From assembly GCF_016803395.1 (NCBI RefSeq), contig NZ_JAEVHL010000026.1, positions 1 to 46,158 on the forward strand: 46,158 bases of DNA. Direction: 5' to 3'. The first letter of the stretch is position 1. Every line of letters begins with the position of its first letter. Source of the DNA: Micromonospora tarensis (GTDB lineage Bacteria > Actinomycetota > Actinomycetes > Mycobacteriales > Micromonosporaceae). The translations under genes were made by a program, and so were the position numbers. The notes under the pieces are model-generated. The model searched no databases, had not been told where the DNA came from, and saw only the letters and a list, made by a program, of their open reading frames with translations. Below are positions 35,010 to 43,555 of this stretch, piece after piece.

Positions 35010-36367
35010 GCGACACCACCCCGCAGCCCAGCTCCCCGGACAAGGAGCCGGCGAGCGAGGCGCAGGCCGCGCAGAACGCGCTCGACAACACCGAACGGGC
35101 CGAGTTGGCGACCGAGCCGGGCCAGCCGGCACCGAAGCCGGAGCCGGAGTCCAGCCTGGGCCGGTTGTTCCTGGACAACCTCTGGGCGGCCAACACCTTC
35201 ACGGTCACCCTGCTGTCGTTGGTGTTGGCGATCGTGGTCGGCGCGGTGCTGATGATCATCAGTGATCCGGCGGTGCTCTCCACCTACTCCTACATCACCT
35301 CCCGCCCGTCCGACGCGATCAACTCCAGCTGGACGCTGGTCAGCGAGGCGTACGCGAACCTGTTCAAGGGGTCGGTCTTCGACCCCGAGGCGTTCTCCGC
35401 CTGGGTGAGCGGCGACGGCGGCTGGCAGGCAGTGCTCGCGCCGATCTCCGAGACGCTCACCTACGCGGCGCCGCTGGTCTTCACCGGTCTGTCGGTGGCG
35501 CTGGCCTTCCGGGGCGGCCTGTTCAACATCGGCGCCCAGGGTCAGGCCATCATCGGCGTGATCATGGCGGCGTTGGCCGGCTTCCTGCTGCCCCTGCCCC
35601 CCGGCCTGCACCTGCTGGTGGCGGTGCTGGCCGGCGCGCTGGGCGGGGCGATCTGGGGCTTCATCCCGGGCATCCTCAAGGCCCGTGCCGGCGCGCACGA
35701 GGTGATCAACACGATCATGCTCAACTACGTCGCCACCTACTTCCTCACCTGGCTGATCGTGCAGAACGGGGTGCAGGACCCGACCCGGACCGACGCGATC
35801 AGCAAGGCGGTGCACGGCTCCGCCCAGCTGCCCCGACTGCTCGGCGACAACCTGCGGGTGCACGCCGGCATCCTGCTGGCCGTGCTGGCCACCTGGGCGG
35901 TCGCCTGGTTGCTGAACCGCTCGACGCTCGGCTTCGAGCTGCGCGCCGTCGGCGCCAACCCGGACGCGGCCCGTACCGCCGGCATCAGCGTCACCCGGAC
36001 GTACGTCCTGATCATGGTCTTCGCCGGCATCCTGGCGGGCCTCGGCGGCTCGAACATGGTGCTCGGTTCCACCGCCAGCGCGTTGACTCCGCTGGTGGCC
36101 GCGCAGATCGGCTTCGACGGCATCCTGGTGGCGCTGCTCGGGCGGGTGAAGCCCTGGGGCGTGCTGCTGGCAGCGCTGCTGTTCGGGGCGTTGCAGGCCG
36201 GTGGCAACCGGATGCAGTCGTACTCCGGGATCTCGCTGGAGCTGGTGACGGTGCTCCAGGCGCTGATCGTCATCTTCATCGCCGCGCCGGCCCTGGTGAA
36301 GGCGATCTTCCAGCTCCGGGCCGCGCGCGCCGCCCGGTTGCAGACGAGCCTGGCGAAGGGCTGGTAA
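35006..36367 (+). CDS. ABC transporter permease 1 (nucleoside/simple sugar type)
   Basis: A 453-residue membrane subunit of the BPD_transp_2 type. A charged 50-residue N-terminal tail precedes the first membrane segment (FTVTLLSLVLAIVVGAVLMI). The core has LAFRGGLFNIGAQGQAIIGV near residue 170, PGILKARAGAHEVINTIMLN near 225 and TLGFELRAVGANPDAARTAG near 310, all typical of NupP/YufP-like permeases. ATG 35006 has GGAGTG eight bases upstream, inside the preceding mini-ORF. Permease 2 follows after three bases. Confidence 0.94.
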   Translation: MSDTTPQPSSPDKEPASEAQAAQNALDNTERAELATEPGQPAPKPEPESSLGRLFLDNLWAANTFTVTLLSLVLAIVVGAVLMIISDPAVLSTYSYITSRPSDAINSSWTLVSEAYANLFKGSVFDPEAFSAWVSGDGGWQAVLAPISETLTYAAPLVFTGLSVALAFRGGLFNIGAQGQAIIGVIMAALAGFLLPLPPGLHLLVAVLAGALGGAIWGFIPGILKARAGAHEVINTIMLNYVATYFLTWLIVQNGVQDPTRTDAISKAVHGSAQLPRLLGDNLRVHAGILLAVLATWAVAWLLNRSTLGFELRAVGANPDAARTAGISVTRTYVLIMVFAGILAGLGGSNMVLGSTASALTPLVAAQIGFDGILVALLGRVKPWGVLLAALLFGALQAGGNRMQSYSGISLELVTVLQALIVIFIAAPALVKAIFQLRAARAARLQTSLAKGW

Positions 36368-36370
36368 CTC

Positions 36371-37651
36371 ATGTCCACCATGGCTGTCCCCGACATCGCT
36401 GTCGCGCCGGTCGACGAGGGCTTCTGGACCCGGGGTCGCAAGGTCGGCCTCACGCTGCTGGGGCTCGGTCTGCTGGCCGCGGTGCTCTTCGGCGCGCTCG
36501 CGACGGACCAGCAGGCCCGATTCACCCTCAGCGATGACGCGGCCGGTGCCGCACTTGAGATCAACGGCACGATCGGGGCGATCCTGTTCGGGGTCATCAC
36601 GATCGCCGCCGGTGCCGCGCTGCTCGCCGGGGTGCCGAAGCGGTGGTTCCTCGCCGTGCTCGGCGTCGGGCTCGTCGGCTTCGTGCTCTCGTTCCTCTGC
36701 TGGCAGGTCTCCGCCGCGCCGACCGGGCAGAACTTCATGCCGCTGGTCAACATCATCCGGGGCACCTTCATCCTGGCCCTGCCGCTGATCTTCGGCGCGC
36801 TCGCCGGTGTGCTCTGCGAACGCTCCGGCGTGGTCAACGTGGCCATCGAGGGGCAGTTGCTGATGGGCGCGTTCAGCGGCGCCCTGTTCGGCAGCATCTC
36901 CGGCAGCGTCTGGGTGGGCCTGGTCGCCGCCGCCCTCGGTGGCGCGCTCATCTCGTTGCTACTCGCCGTCTTCGCCATCCGCTACCTGGTCGACCAGGTG
37001 GTCATGGGCATCGTGCTCAACCTGCTGGCGGTCGGCGTCACCGGCTTCCTCTACGAGCGGCTGATGCAGACCGACGCGGCGAAATACAACAGCGCGCCGC
37101 GCTTCAGCAACTGGGAGATCCCGCTGCTGAAGGACATCCCGGTGCTCGGGCCGGCGCTGTTCCGCGGCAACATCTTCCTCTACCTCGGGCTGCTGCTGGT
37201 CCTGGTGATCCACATCGGGTTGTTCCGGACCCGGTGGGGGCTGCGTACCCGCTCGGTCGGTGAGCACCCGACCGCCGCCGACACGCTCGGCGTGAAGGTG
37301 CTGCGGGTGCGCTACCGCAACGTGCTGTTGGCCGGTGTGGTCGCCGGCATCGGTGGTGCCTCCTACACGCTTGCGCTCTACTCGTTCACCAAGAACATGA
37401 TCGGTGGTAAGGGCTTCATCGCCCTGGCCGCGTTGATCTTCGGACGCTGGAACCCGACCGGCGCGCTGCTGGCCGCGCTCTTCTTCGGCTTCGCCGACCA
37501 GCTCGCCACCTACCTGGGCGCGATCAGCAGCTCGATCCCGAGCCAGTTCCTGGCCATGCTCCCGTACCTGGCCACCATCCTGGCGGTCGCCGGCCTGGTC
37601 GGCCGGGTCCGCGCCCCAGCCGCCGACGGCAAGCCCTACATCAAGGGCTGA
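36371..37651 (+). CDS. ABC transporter permease 2 (nucleoside/simple sugar type)
   Basis: A 426-residue partner permease with about ten membrane segments. It has the family landmarks CERSGVVNVAIEGQLLMGAF near residue 153, VDQVVMGIVLNLLAVGVTGF near 213, TRWGLRTRSVGEHPTAADTL near 286, and GKGFIALAALIFGRWNPTGA near 345. It pairs with permease 1 to form the transmembrane channel, like NupQ/YufQ. It is the last gene of the transporter block and is followed by palindromic repeat A, which could end the transcript. Confidence 0.94.
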   Translation: MSTMAVPDIAVAPVDEGFWTRGRKVGLTLLGLGLLAAVLFGALATDQQARFTLSDDAAGAALEINGTIGAILFGVITIAAGAALLAGVPKRWFLAVLGVGLVGFVLSFLCWQVSAAPTGQNFMPLVNIIRGTFILALPLIFGALAGVLCERSGVVNVAIEGQLLMGAFSGALFGSISGSVWVGLVAAALGGALISLLLAVFAIRYLVDQVVMGIVLNLLAVGVTGFLYERLMQTDAAKYNSAPRFSNWEIPLLKDIPVLGPALFRGNIFLYLGLLLVLVIHIGLFRTRWGLRTRSVGEHPTAADTLGVKVLRVRYRNVLLAGVVAGIGGASYTLALYSFTKNMIGGKGFIALAALIFGRWNPTGALLAALFFGFADQLATYLGAISSSIPSQFLAMLPYLATILAVAGLVGRVRAPAADGKPYIKG

Positions 37652-37664
37652 CCTTCCATCCCCT

Positions 37665-37730
37665 CGGGTTGATCAAGAGGTGTCGGTCAGCGGAACCGCC
37701 GATCCTGACGCAAACTTCTTGATCAACCCG
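37665..37730. repeat. Dispersed palindromic repeat A, copy 2
   Basis: The ends CGGGTTGATCAAGA and TCTTGATCAACCCG are exact inverted repeats of 14 bp (37665-37678 and 37717-37730). The middle contains ATCCTGACGCAAACT, shared with copy 1 (19691-19750) in the opposite orientation. It begins 14 bases after the permease 2 stop, so it could serve as a terminator. Confidence 0.7.
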
Positions 37731-37792
37731 AAGGCTGGCGGGGGAGTGGCCCTGCCCGCTTCTGAGCTGGGGTACTTCGGCAGAATGATGGC

Positions 37793-38496
37793 ATGACCGA
37801 CATTGACTGGGCACGGTTGCGGGCCGCCGCCATCGAGGCGATGCGGCACGCGTACGCGCCGTACTCGACGTTCCCGGTCGGCGCGGCCGCGCTCGTCGAC
37901 GACGGCCGCGTGGTGGTCGGCTGCAACGTGGAGAACGCCGCGTACGGGGTGACCCTCTGCGCCGAGTGCGGCGTCGTCTCCAGCCTGCACGCCACCGGCG
38001 GTGGTCGGCTCGTCGCGCTCTCCTGCGTCGACGCCACCGGCGAGCCGCTGATGCCGTGCGGCCGCTGCCGGCAGCTGCTCTGGGAGCACGGCGGGCCGGA
38101 CTGCCTGATCGAGAGCAAGACCCGTCCGCTGCGGATGGCCGAGCTGCTGCCACACGCTTCGGCGTGGAGGATCTGGAGGCGGTCACCGGCGAGACGCCGG
38201 TACCTGTGGTCCCGGAGCGGTTGGCCGCCTGGCGAGGCCGCGGCACCGTCTTCGTGCACCCGGACATGTCCGCCGGGCAGCAGGTCTGGACGGCCTACTG
38301 GGAGCGGTCGGCCGGGGACGACGCCGGTGCCGAGACCGGGGTGCTGGAGGAGGCGCCGAGCTGGGACGACCCGGCCGAGGCGATCACCTGGGGAATGGCC
38401 CGGACGCCACGGGTGGTGGTGGTGGACGAGACCGGCACGATCTTCTGGGCCGGCGAGGGGGAGCCGCCTGCGGAGATCCCGGTGCGCTGGTCTTGA
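37793..38496 (+). CDS. cdd: Cytidine deaminase with C-terminal extension (frameshifted in this sequence)
   Basis: Zinc-dependent cytidine/deoxycytidine deaminase. Motifs: YAPYSTFPVGAAALVDDGR near residue 22, NVENAAYGVTLCAEC near 45 with the catalytic C-A-E, and PCGRCRQLLWEHG near 88 with the other zinc cysteines. The frame breaks near 38155: CACGCTTCGGCG should be CACGCCTTCGGCG. Adding one C gives LLPHAFGVEDLEAV, the usual deaminase ending, and continues for another 100 residues (GRGTVFVHPDMSAGQQVWTA, VVVVDETGTIFWAGEGEPPA) to a stop at 38496. The total is about 234 residues against about 130 for a standard enzyme. The C-terminal part is unrecognised. It is downstream of the nucleoside importer. 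Confidence 0.85.
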
Positions 38497-38500
38497 CTGT

Positions 38501-38595
38501 GGTTGCGGTTTGGGGCCGGGGCGACCGTGCCCGGCTCCGGGCGGTCAGGCTTGATCCCTCCGCCGGGCACGGTCGGCCCCGGCCCTGACGTGGTC
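38501..38595 (+). ncRNA. Structured palindromic element B, copy 2
   Basis: Left arm 38516-38534 and right arm 38563-38582 form a 19-bp stem with one bulged G, around a 28-base loop (38535-38562) that matches copy 1 at 27 of 28 positions. The 5' block GGTTGCGGTTTGGGG (38501-38515) and the 3' block CCTGACGTGGTC (38584-38595) also match copy 1 (8923-9019). The stem sequence is unrelated to copy 1. It begins five bases after the cdd stop and ends 46 bases before deoA, so it could control deoA or end cdd transcription. Confidence 0.6.
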
Positions 38596-38641
38596 ACGGG
38601 CCGTGGATCGGGATCTGCAACAGACTAGGGAAGATCTTCTG

Positions 38642-39919
38642 ATGAGGTTTGCTGCTGTTGACGTTATTCGGGTGAAGCGGGACGGGGGTGTGCTGTCGGA
38701 CGCGCAGATCGACTGGGTGCTCGACGCGTACACCCGGGGGGTTGTCGCCGACGAGCAGATGTCCGCGCTGGCGATGGCGATCCTGCTCAACGGCATGACC
38801 GGGCCGGAGATCGCCCGGTGGACCGCCGCGATGATCGCCAGCGGTGAGCGGCTGGACCTCTCGGCGGTGCGCCGGCCGACGGTGGACAAGCACTCCACCG
38901 GCGGCGTCGGCGACAAGATCACTCTGCCGCTCACCCCGCTGGTCGCGGCGTGTGGCGCGGCGGTGCCCCAGCTCAGCGGCCGTGGCCTCGGGCACACCGG
39001 CGGCACGCTCGACAAGTTGGAGTCCATTCCGGGCTGGCGGGCCACGGTGCGCAACGACGAGTTCATCGCCCAGCTCGACGAGGTCGGCGCGGTGATCTGC
39101 GCGGCCGGTGCCGGCCTGGCCCCGGCCGACCGCAAGCTGTACGCGCTGCGGGACGTCACCGGAACCGTGGAGGCGATCCCGCTGATCGCCAGCTCGATCA
39201 TGAGCAAGAAGATCGCCGAGGGGACCGGCGCGCTGGTCCTCGACGTCAAGGTCGGCTCCGGTGCCTTCATGAAGTCCGTCGACCAGGCACGCGAACTGGC
39301 CCGCACCATGGTCGAGCTGGGCGGAGCGCACGGCGTGCGGACGGTCGCCCTGCTCACCGACATGTCCACCCCGCTCGGCCTGGCGATCGGCAACGCGGTA
39401 GAGGTCACCGAGTCGGTCGAGGTGCTGGCCGGTGGCGGACCGGCCGACGTGGTGGAGCTGACCCTGGCGCTGGCCCGGGAGATGCTGGACGCCGCCGGCC
39501 TACCGGACGCCGACCCGGCGGCGGCGCTGCGCGACGGCCGGGCAATGGACTCCTGGCGGGCGATGATCCGGGCGCAGGGCGGCGACCCGGACGCAGCCAT
39601 GCCGGCGGCGGCCGAGGTCGAGGTGGTCCGCGCCGAGCGGGACGGGCACGTCGCGGCCGTCGACGCGTACGCCATGGGGGTTGCGGCGTGGCGGCTCGGC
39701 GCCGGTCGGGCCCGCAAGGAGGACCCGGTGAGCGTGCCGGCCGGTGTGGTGTTGCACAAGCGGCCCGGTGACCCGGTGCGGGCCGGCGACCCGCTCTACG
39801 AGCTGCGTGCCGAGGACGCGACGCGGATTCCCGCCGCGCTGGCCGAGGCCGCCGACGCGGTGCGGATCGCGCCGACGGCACCGGCCCCGACGCCGCTGGT
39901 CATCGAGCGGATCGGCTGA
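38642..39919 (+). CDS. deoA: Thymidine phosphorylase
   Basis: Catalyses phosphorolysis of thymidine or other pyrimidine nucleosides to base and deoxyribose-1-phosphate. The 425-residue protein has the family signature KHSTGGVGDKITLPLTPLVA near residue 81, SGRGLGHTGGTLDKLESIPG near 113, and KVGSGAFMKSVDQARELA near 202. The C-terminal PYNP domain follows. ATG 38642 gives MRFAAVDVIRVKRDGG, the usual start. GGGAAG lies about 10 bases upstream, within a GAAGATCTTC palindrome (38631-38640). It continues the nucleoside salvage group after cdd. Confidence 0.96.
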   Translation: MRFAAVDVIRVKRDGGVLSDAQIDWVLDAYTRGVVADEQMSALAMAILLNGMTGPEIARWTAAMIASGERLDLSAVRRPTVDKHSTGGVGDKITLPLTPLVAACGAAVPQLSGRGLGHTGGTLDKLESIPGWRATVRNDEFIAQLDEVGAVICAAGAGLAPADRKLYALRDVTGTVEAIPLIASSIMSKKIAEGTGALVLDVKVGSGAFMKSVDQARELARTMVELGGAHGVRTVALLTDMSTPLGLAIGNAVEVTESVEVLAGGGPADVVELTLALAREMLDAAGLPDADPAAALRDGRAMDSWRAMIRAQGGDPDAAMPAAAEVEVVRAERDGHVAAVDAYAMGVAAWRLGAGRARKEDPVSVPAGVVLHKRPGDPVRAGDPLYELRAEDATRIPAALAEAADAVRIAPTAPAPTPLVIERIG

Positions 39920-40030
39920 TCGATCGCGGGTCGGGGTGGCGTGGTGTCGGTCACCTGAGGGCGCTATTCTCGCAGGCCAAGGGGGGAACAGCCGGCTTCG
40001 AGCCGTCGCGAGCAGACAGGAAGTTGCCCC

Positions 40031-40711
40031 GTGACCGTACCTGCCCCCGACCCACGCGAGGTGCGCGAGGCGAGCCTGGACGAGCTGTCCCGGCTCGGCC
40101 TGCCGTTGCCGCCAGCCCAGTTTCCGCTCGTCTGGGAGCCGGGCGACCAGATCGACCTGCGGCCCACTGTGGAGATCGAGGCGCGGATCGCCGTGCTGCA
40201 CCTGATCCTGGCCCGCTGCTTCGGGATGCCCCCGCAGGCGGCGATGAGCTGGCTGCTCAACTCACACCTGGTCGAGATGGTCACCCCGCCGGAGTGGCAG
40301 TTCGTGATGGGCGGCAAGGGCGACCACCGTTCGTTCGTGCTGCACCACGACGCGCTGTTCGCGTTGGCCTGGGTGCTCGGGTTGAGCAAGCAGCTCGATC
40401 CCACCCTGGCCGTCGACGAGCAGCTGGTCGAGCGGCTGCCGCACATCGCCGAGGGGGAGACCTTCCCGCACTGGCGCGCCCGGATCCTCACCGCGCCGCA
40501 GCACCCGGCGGACGCGGCCGCCCTGCTCGACCTGCACTACTGCCTGGACTGGGCGTACCTGGAAACCGAGCGGGGTGGCCGGCGGGCGCCGGGCCTGGTC
40601 GACGCGAACGCGATCGGGCAGCGGCGCTGGGCACTGGAGTGGGCGGTGATCCTGCGCGGGCCGTACCACGACGAGCCGCCCGGCTGGGAAGAGGTCGACC
40701 TCTCCACCTGA
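40031..40711 (+). CDS. DUF4272-like hypothetical protein, 226 aa
   Basis: A soluble 226-residue protein. The run EASLDELSRLGLPLPPA near residue 11, EIEARIAVLHLILARCFGMP near 49, and the central ALFALAWVLGLSKQLDP segment resemble DUF4272 proteins, whose function is unknown. The family call is from memory of the pattern and could be wrong. GTG 40031 has AGGAAG upstream. A TATTCT -10-like box lies at 39965-39970. It sits between thymidine phosphorylase and a convergent rRNA methyltransferase. Confidence 0.75.
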   Translation: MTVPAPDPREVREASLDELSRLGLPLPPAQFPLVWEPGDQIDLRPTVEIEARIAVLHLILARCFGMPPQAAMSWLLNSHLVEMVTPPEWQFVMGGKGDHRSFVLHHDALFALAWVLGLSKQLDPTLAVDEQLVERLPHIAEGETFPHWRARILTAPQHPADAAALLDLHYCLDWAYLETERGGRRAPGLVDANAIGQRRWALEWAVILRGPYHDEPPGWEEVDLST

Positions 40712-40712
40712 C

Positions 40713-41621
40713 TCAGCGGGGTCGGTACGTGTCCACCCGGACCGCCACGGTCACCCGGACCGGCTCGGGCAGGGCGGCCAGCCGGTCGGTGCGGGCCCCC
40801 GGGTCGGTGTGCCAGGCGCTCGGGCCCATCCCGACCAGGGTGGCGGCATCCGTCCGACTCAGCGCCAGCCGGGCCCGACAGACCGTCGAGCTGGCCAGCG
40901 TGAAGTGCCCGCCGAGGCTCGCGGTCACCCGGTCGGCCTTGTCCGGGTCCACCCGCAGCAGGTCGAGGGCGTCCACCAGCTCGCCGAGATGGTCGGCGTC
41001 CGGCGTGGCCACCAACAGCGTCCCGGCCGGATCGAGCACCCGGTGGAACTCCGCGCCGTTGCGCGGGGCGAAGACGTTCAGCAGCACGGCGGTCGAGGCG
41101 TCCGCGAGCGGCAGCCGCTGCCAGGTGTCGGCGAGCGCCGCCGCGGCGCGGGGATGCGCGCGGGCCGCCCGGCGCAGCGCCGGCTTGGACACGTCCAGGG
41201 CCAGACCCACGGCGTCCGGCAGCGCCGCCAGCACCGCGCCCAGGTACCGGCCCGTGCCGGCGCCGGCATCGACCACCAGGGGGTACGCCCCGAAGCCCGC
41301 CGCCAGCGGTTCGACCCGGGCGACCGCCTCGCTGGCGGCATTCGCAAGCGTGGTCGAGATGACGTCGTAGTGCCCGGCGGCCAGGAAGTCCGCGCGGGCG
41401 GCGACCATCTCGGCGCTGTCACCGGCGTGCGGCGCCCGACCGGTGAGCAGGTTGACGTAACCCTGCCGGGCGATGTCGAAGCTGTGCCGGCGCGCGCAGC
41501 GCAGGGCCCGGGTGTCGGTGGCCTGCCGAAGTGGTTCGCCACAGATTGGGCAGCGCAGCCGGTCGAGGACCCGAGGGTCCAGGTCGGGCCGCGGCTTCTC
41601 CGATCTCCCGGGCGCGTCCAT
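40713..41621 (-). CDS. RlmA-type 23S rRNA (guanine-N1)-methyltransferase
   Basis: A SAM-dependent methyltransferase of the RlmA family, which methylates a guanine in helix 35 of 23S rRNA (G745 or G748; the latter is TlrB, linked to tylosin resistance). The 302-residue protein has an N-terminal zinc finger (CPIC at residue 25, CARRH near 42), RQGYVNLLTG near 53, the SAM-binding VVDAGAGTGRYLGAVLAALP near 113 and LLNVFAPRNGAEFHRVL near 183. ATG 41621 gives MDAPGRSEKP. Whether the target is G745 or G748, and so whether it affects macrolides, cannot be told from the sequence. It is divergent from add. Confidence 0.88.
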   Translation of the reverse strand: MDAPGRSEKPRPDLDPRVLDRLRCPICGEPLRQATDTRALRCARRHSFDIARQGYVNLLTGRAPHAGDSAEMVAARADFLAAGHYDVISTTLANAASEAVARVEPLAAGFGAYPLVVDAGAGTGRYLGAVLAALPDAVGLALDVSKPALRRAARAHPRAAAALADTWQRLPLADASTAVLLNVFAPRNGAEFHRVLDPAGTLLVATPDADHLGELVDALDLLRVDPDKADRVTASLGGHFTLASSTVCRARLALSRTDAATLVGMGPSAWHTDPGARTDRLAALPEPVRVTVAVRVDTYRPR

Positions 41622-41681
41622 GTGGTCGAGCCTAGTGTGGCCTGGCTGGGCGTGTTCGAGCTGGCTGACTAGGGTCTGAGC

Positions 41682-42755
41682 ATGGTCGCAACTATCCGGT
41701 ACGAGGACATTGTCAAGGTCCCGAAGGCGCTGCTGCACGACCACCTCGACGGCGGGCTGCGGCCGGCGACGATCGTCGACCTGGCCGCCGAGGTGGGCCA
41801 CGAACTACCCACCACCGACCCCGAGGCGCTCGGCCGCTGGTTCGCGGACGCGGCGGACTCCGGCTCCCTGGAGCGGTACCTCGAGACGTTCGCGCACACC
41901 GTGGCGGTCATGCAGACCGCGCCCGCGCTGCGTCGGGTGGCCCGCGAATGCGCGCTGGACCTGGCCACCGACGGGGTCGTCTACGCCGAGGTGCGGTTCG
42001 CCCCGGAGCAGCACCTGGAACGGGACCTCAGCCTGGACGAGGTCGTCGAGGCGGTGCTGGCCGGGTTCGCCGAGGGCACCGCGCAGGCTGCCGAGGCGGG
42101 CCTGACCATCCGGGTGGGCAGCCTGCTCACCGCGATGCGGCACGCCGCCCGCTCCCAGGAGATCGCCGAGCTGGCCGTGCGGCACCGGGACGCCGGGGTG
42201 GTCGGCTTCGACATCGCCGGCGCCGAGGCGGGCTTCCCGCCCACCCGGCACCTGGACGCCTTCGAATACCTGCAACGGGAGAACTTCCACTTCACCATCC
42301 ACGCCGGTGAGGCGTTCGGTCTGCCGTCGATCTGGCAGGCGATCCAGTGGTGCGGCGCGGACCGGCTCGGCCACGGCGTCCGGATCGTCGACGACATCGC
42401 CCCCGACGGTGCGCTCGGCCGGCTGGCCGCGTACGTCCGGGACAAGCGGATCCCGCTGGAGCTGTGCCCCTCGTCGAACGTGCAGACCGGCGCGGTGGCC
42501 TCGATCGTGGACCACCCGATCGGCCTGCTGCGGGACCTGCGCTTCCGGGCCACCGTCAACACCGACAACCGGTTGATGAGCGGCACCTCGATGTCGCGGG
42601 AGATGTGGCTGCTGGTGGAGACGTTCGGCTACGGCTGGAAGGAGTTGCAGTGGTTCACCATCAACGCGATGAAGAGCGCCTTCATCCCGTTCGACGAGCG
42701 GCTGCGGATCATCGATGAGGTGATCAAGCCGGCGTACGCCAAGCTGCTGGCCTGA
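41682..42755 (+). CDS. add: Adenosine deaminase
   Basis: Converts adenosine and deoxyadenosine to inosine and deoxyinosine. The 357-residue protein has the first metal motif [12 protein letters not shown] near residue 14, [17 protein letters not shown] near 177, the HAGEAFG motif near 207 and GHGVRIVDD near 231. [17 protein letters not shown] near 291 carries the catalytic aspartate. It begins [20 protein letters not shown] from ATG 41682. With cdd, deoA and the importer it makes a nucleoside salvage set. Confidence 0.96.
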   Translation: MVATIRYEDIVKVPKALLHDHLDGGLRPATIVDLAAEVGHELPTTDPEALGRWFADAADSGSLERYLETFAHTVAVMQTAPALRRVARECALDLATDGVVYAEVRFAPEQHLERDLSLDEVVEAVLAGFAEGTAQAAEAGLTIRVGSLLTAMRHAARSQEIAELAVRHRDAGVVGFDIAGAEAGFPPTRHLDAFEYLQRENFHFTIHAGEAFGLPSIWQAIQWCGADRLGHGVRIVDDIAPDGALGRLAAYVRDKRIPLELCPSSNVQTGAVASIVDHPIGLLRDLRFRATVNTDNRLMSGTSMSREMWLLVETFGYGWKELQWFTINAMKSAFIPFDERLRIIDEVIKPAYAKLLA

Positions 42756-42759
42756 CTCC

Positions 42760-43362
42760 TCAGCCGTGCGGGTGGCCGGCGAGCAGACCGGCCACCCGGC
42801 GCAGCACCTCCCTGGCCCGGGCCGCCTCCGCGCCCAGGCCCATCTGTCGACGCAGCACCGCGGGCTCGGCCCGCAGCAGCGCCACCCCGCGCCGGACCAG
42901 CACCCGAGGTGCCTTGCGCTGTTCGGACAGGTCGCGGGCGAGCCGGCGCAGGAAGGTCGCCCCGCGTGGTCGACGCAGCGCGTACGCCCCGGCGAGCAGG
43001 CCGCGGCGGCGGCACTCCTCGACGATCTCGGCGGCGAAAATCCCTTCGGCCACGAAAAGTGGCGATCCGGCGACATCAAATGTCCGGGTGGCCACCCGTC
43101 GATCGGCGCCGATCGCATAAACCGGCACATCGGCTCGGCCTTCACGAGCAAGTCGGGCAATGATTTCCACCGCAGTGTCGGCGTCCCAGGACTGTGGTGA
43201 TTCCCAATCCACCTGGCCGTTTCGTCTCGGCAACGTAGGGTCATCACCGTCTTTGTAGAAGTCGTCCAAGCAGAGCACCGGCAAGCCGGTTTGCTCAGCT
43301 ATGTACGACTTTCCGGACCCAGAGGGGCCGGCGAGCAGGACAACGCGATGCGGATGTTCCAT
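42760..43362 (-). CDS. Uridine kinase-like P-loop protein
   Basis: A 200-residue nucleoside-kinase-like protein with the Walker A motif GPSGSGKS at residues 12-19, LDDFYKDGDDPTLPRR near 32, DWESPQSWD near 52 and FVAEGIFAAEIVEE near 102. These match the uridine kinase family (PRK/Udk fold). The C-terminal half is Arg/Leu-rich and lacks a clear lid, so the substrate is inferred from the salvage context. ATG 43362 begins MEHPHRVVLLAGPSG. It is convergent to add, four bases apart. Confidence 0.85.
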   Translation of the reverse strand: MEHPHRVVLLAGPSGSGKSYIAEQTGLPVLCLDDFYKDGDDPTLPRRNGQVDWESPQSWDADTAVEIIARLAREGRADVPVYAIGADRRVATRTFDVAGSPLFVAEGIFAAEIVEECRRRGLLAGAYALRRPRGATFLRRLARDLSEQRKAPRVLVRRGVALLRAEPAVLRRQMGLGAEAARAREVLRRVAGLLAGHPHG

Positions 43363-43509
43363 TACCTTCAGTTACTCCGGCCAGACGGACTGCTATCAAA
43401 TCGCATCAACATCTCATCACACCTTCGGTCCGGGACAACCTGGGCTTTCTTCTTGTCGAGCGGCGTGATGGAATCTCGGGGGTCCGACCCGCCGGGTCGG
43501 TCGCTGGGC

Positions 43510-43524
43510 GTTGCCCGGGGCAAC
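43510..43524. promoter_or_regulatory. Inverted repeat in the sensor kinase promoter region
   Basis: GTTGCCCGGGGCAAC is a perfect 6-bp inverted pair (GTTGCC/GGCAAC) with a CGG centre. TTGCCC (43511-43516) and TGTAAT (43535-43540) form a possible -35/-10 pair with an 18-bp spacer, 15 bases before the kinase GTG. The site could be an operator. Confidence 0.35.
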
Positions 43525-43555
43525 GCGTTGAAGCTGTAATCGCGAGGACGGTGAC

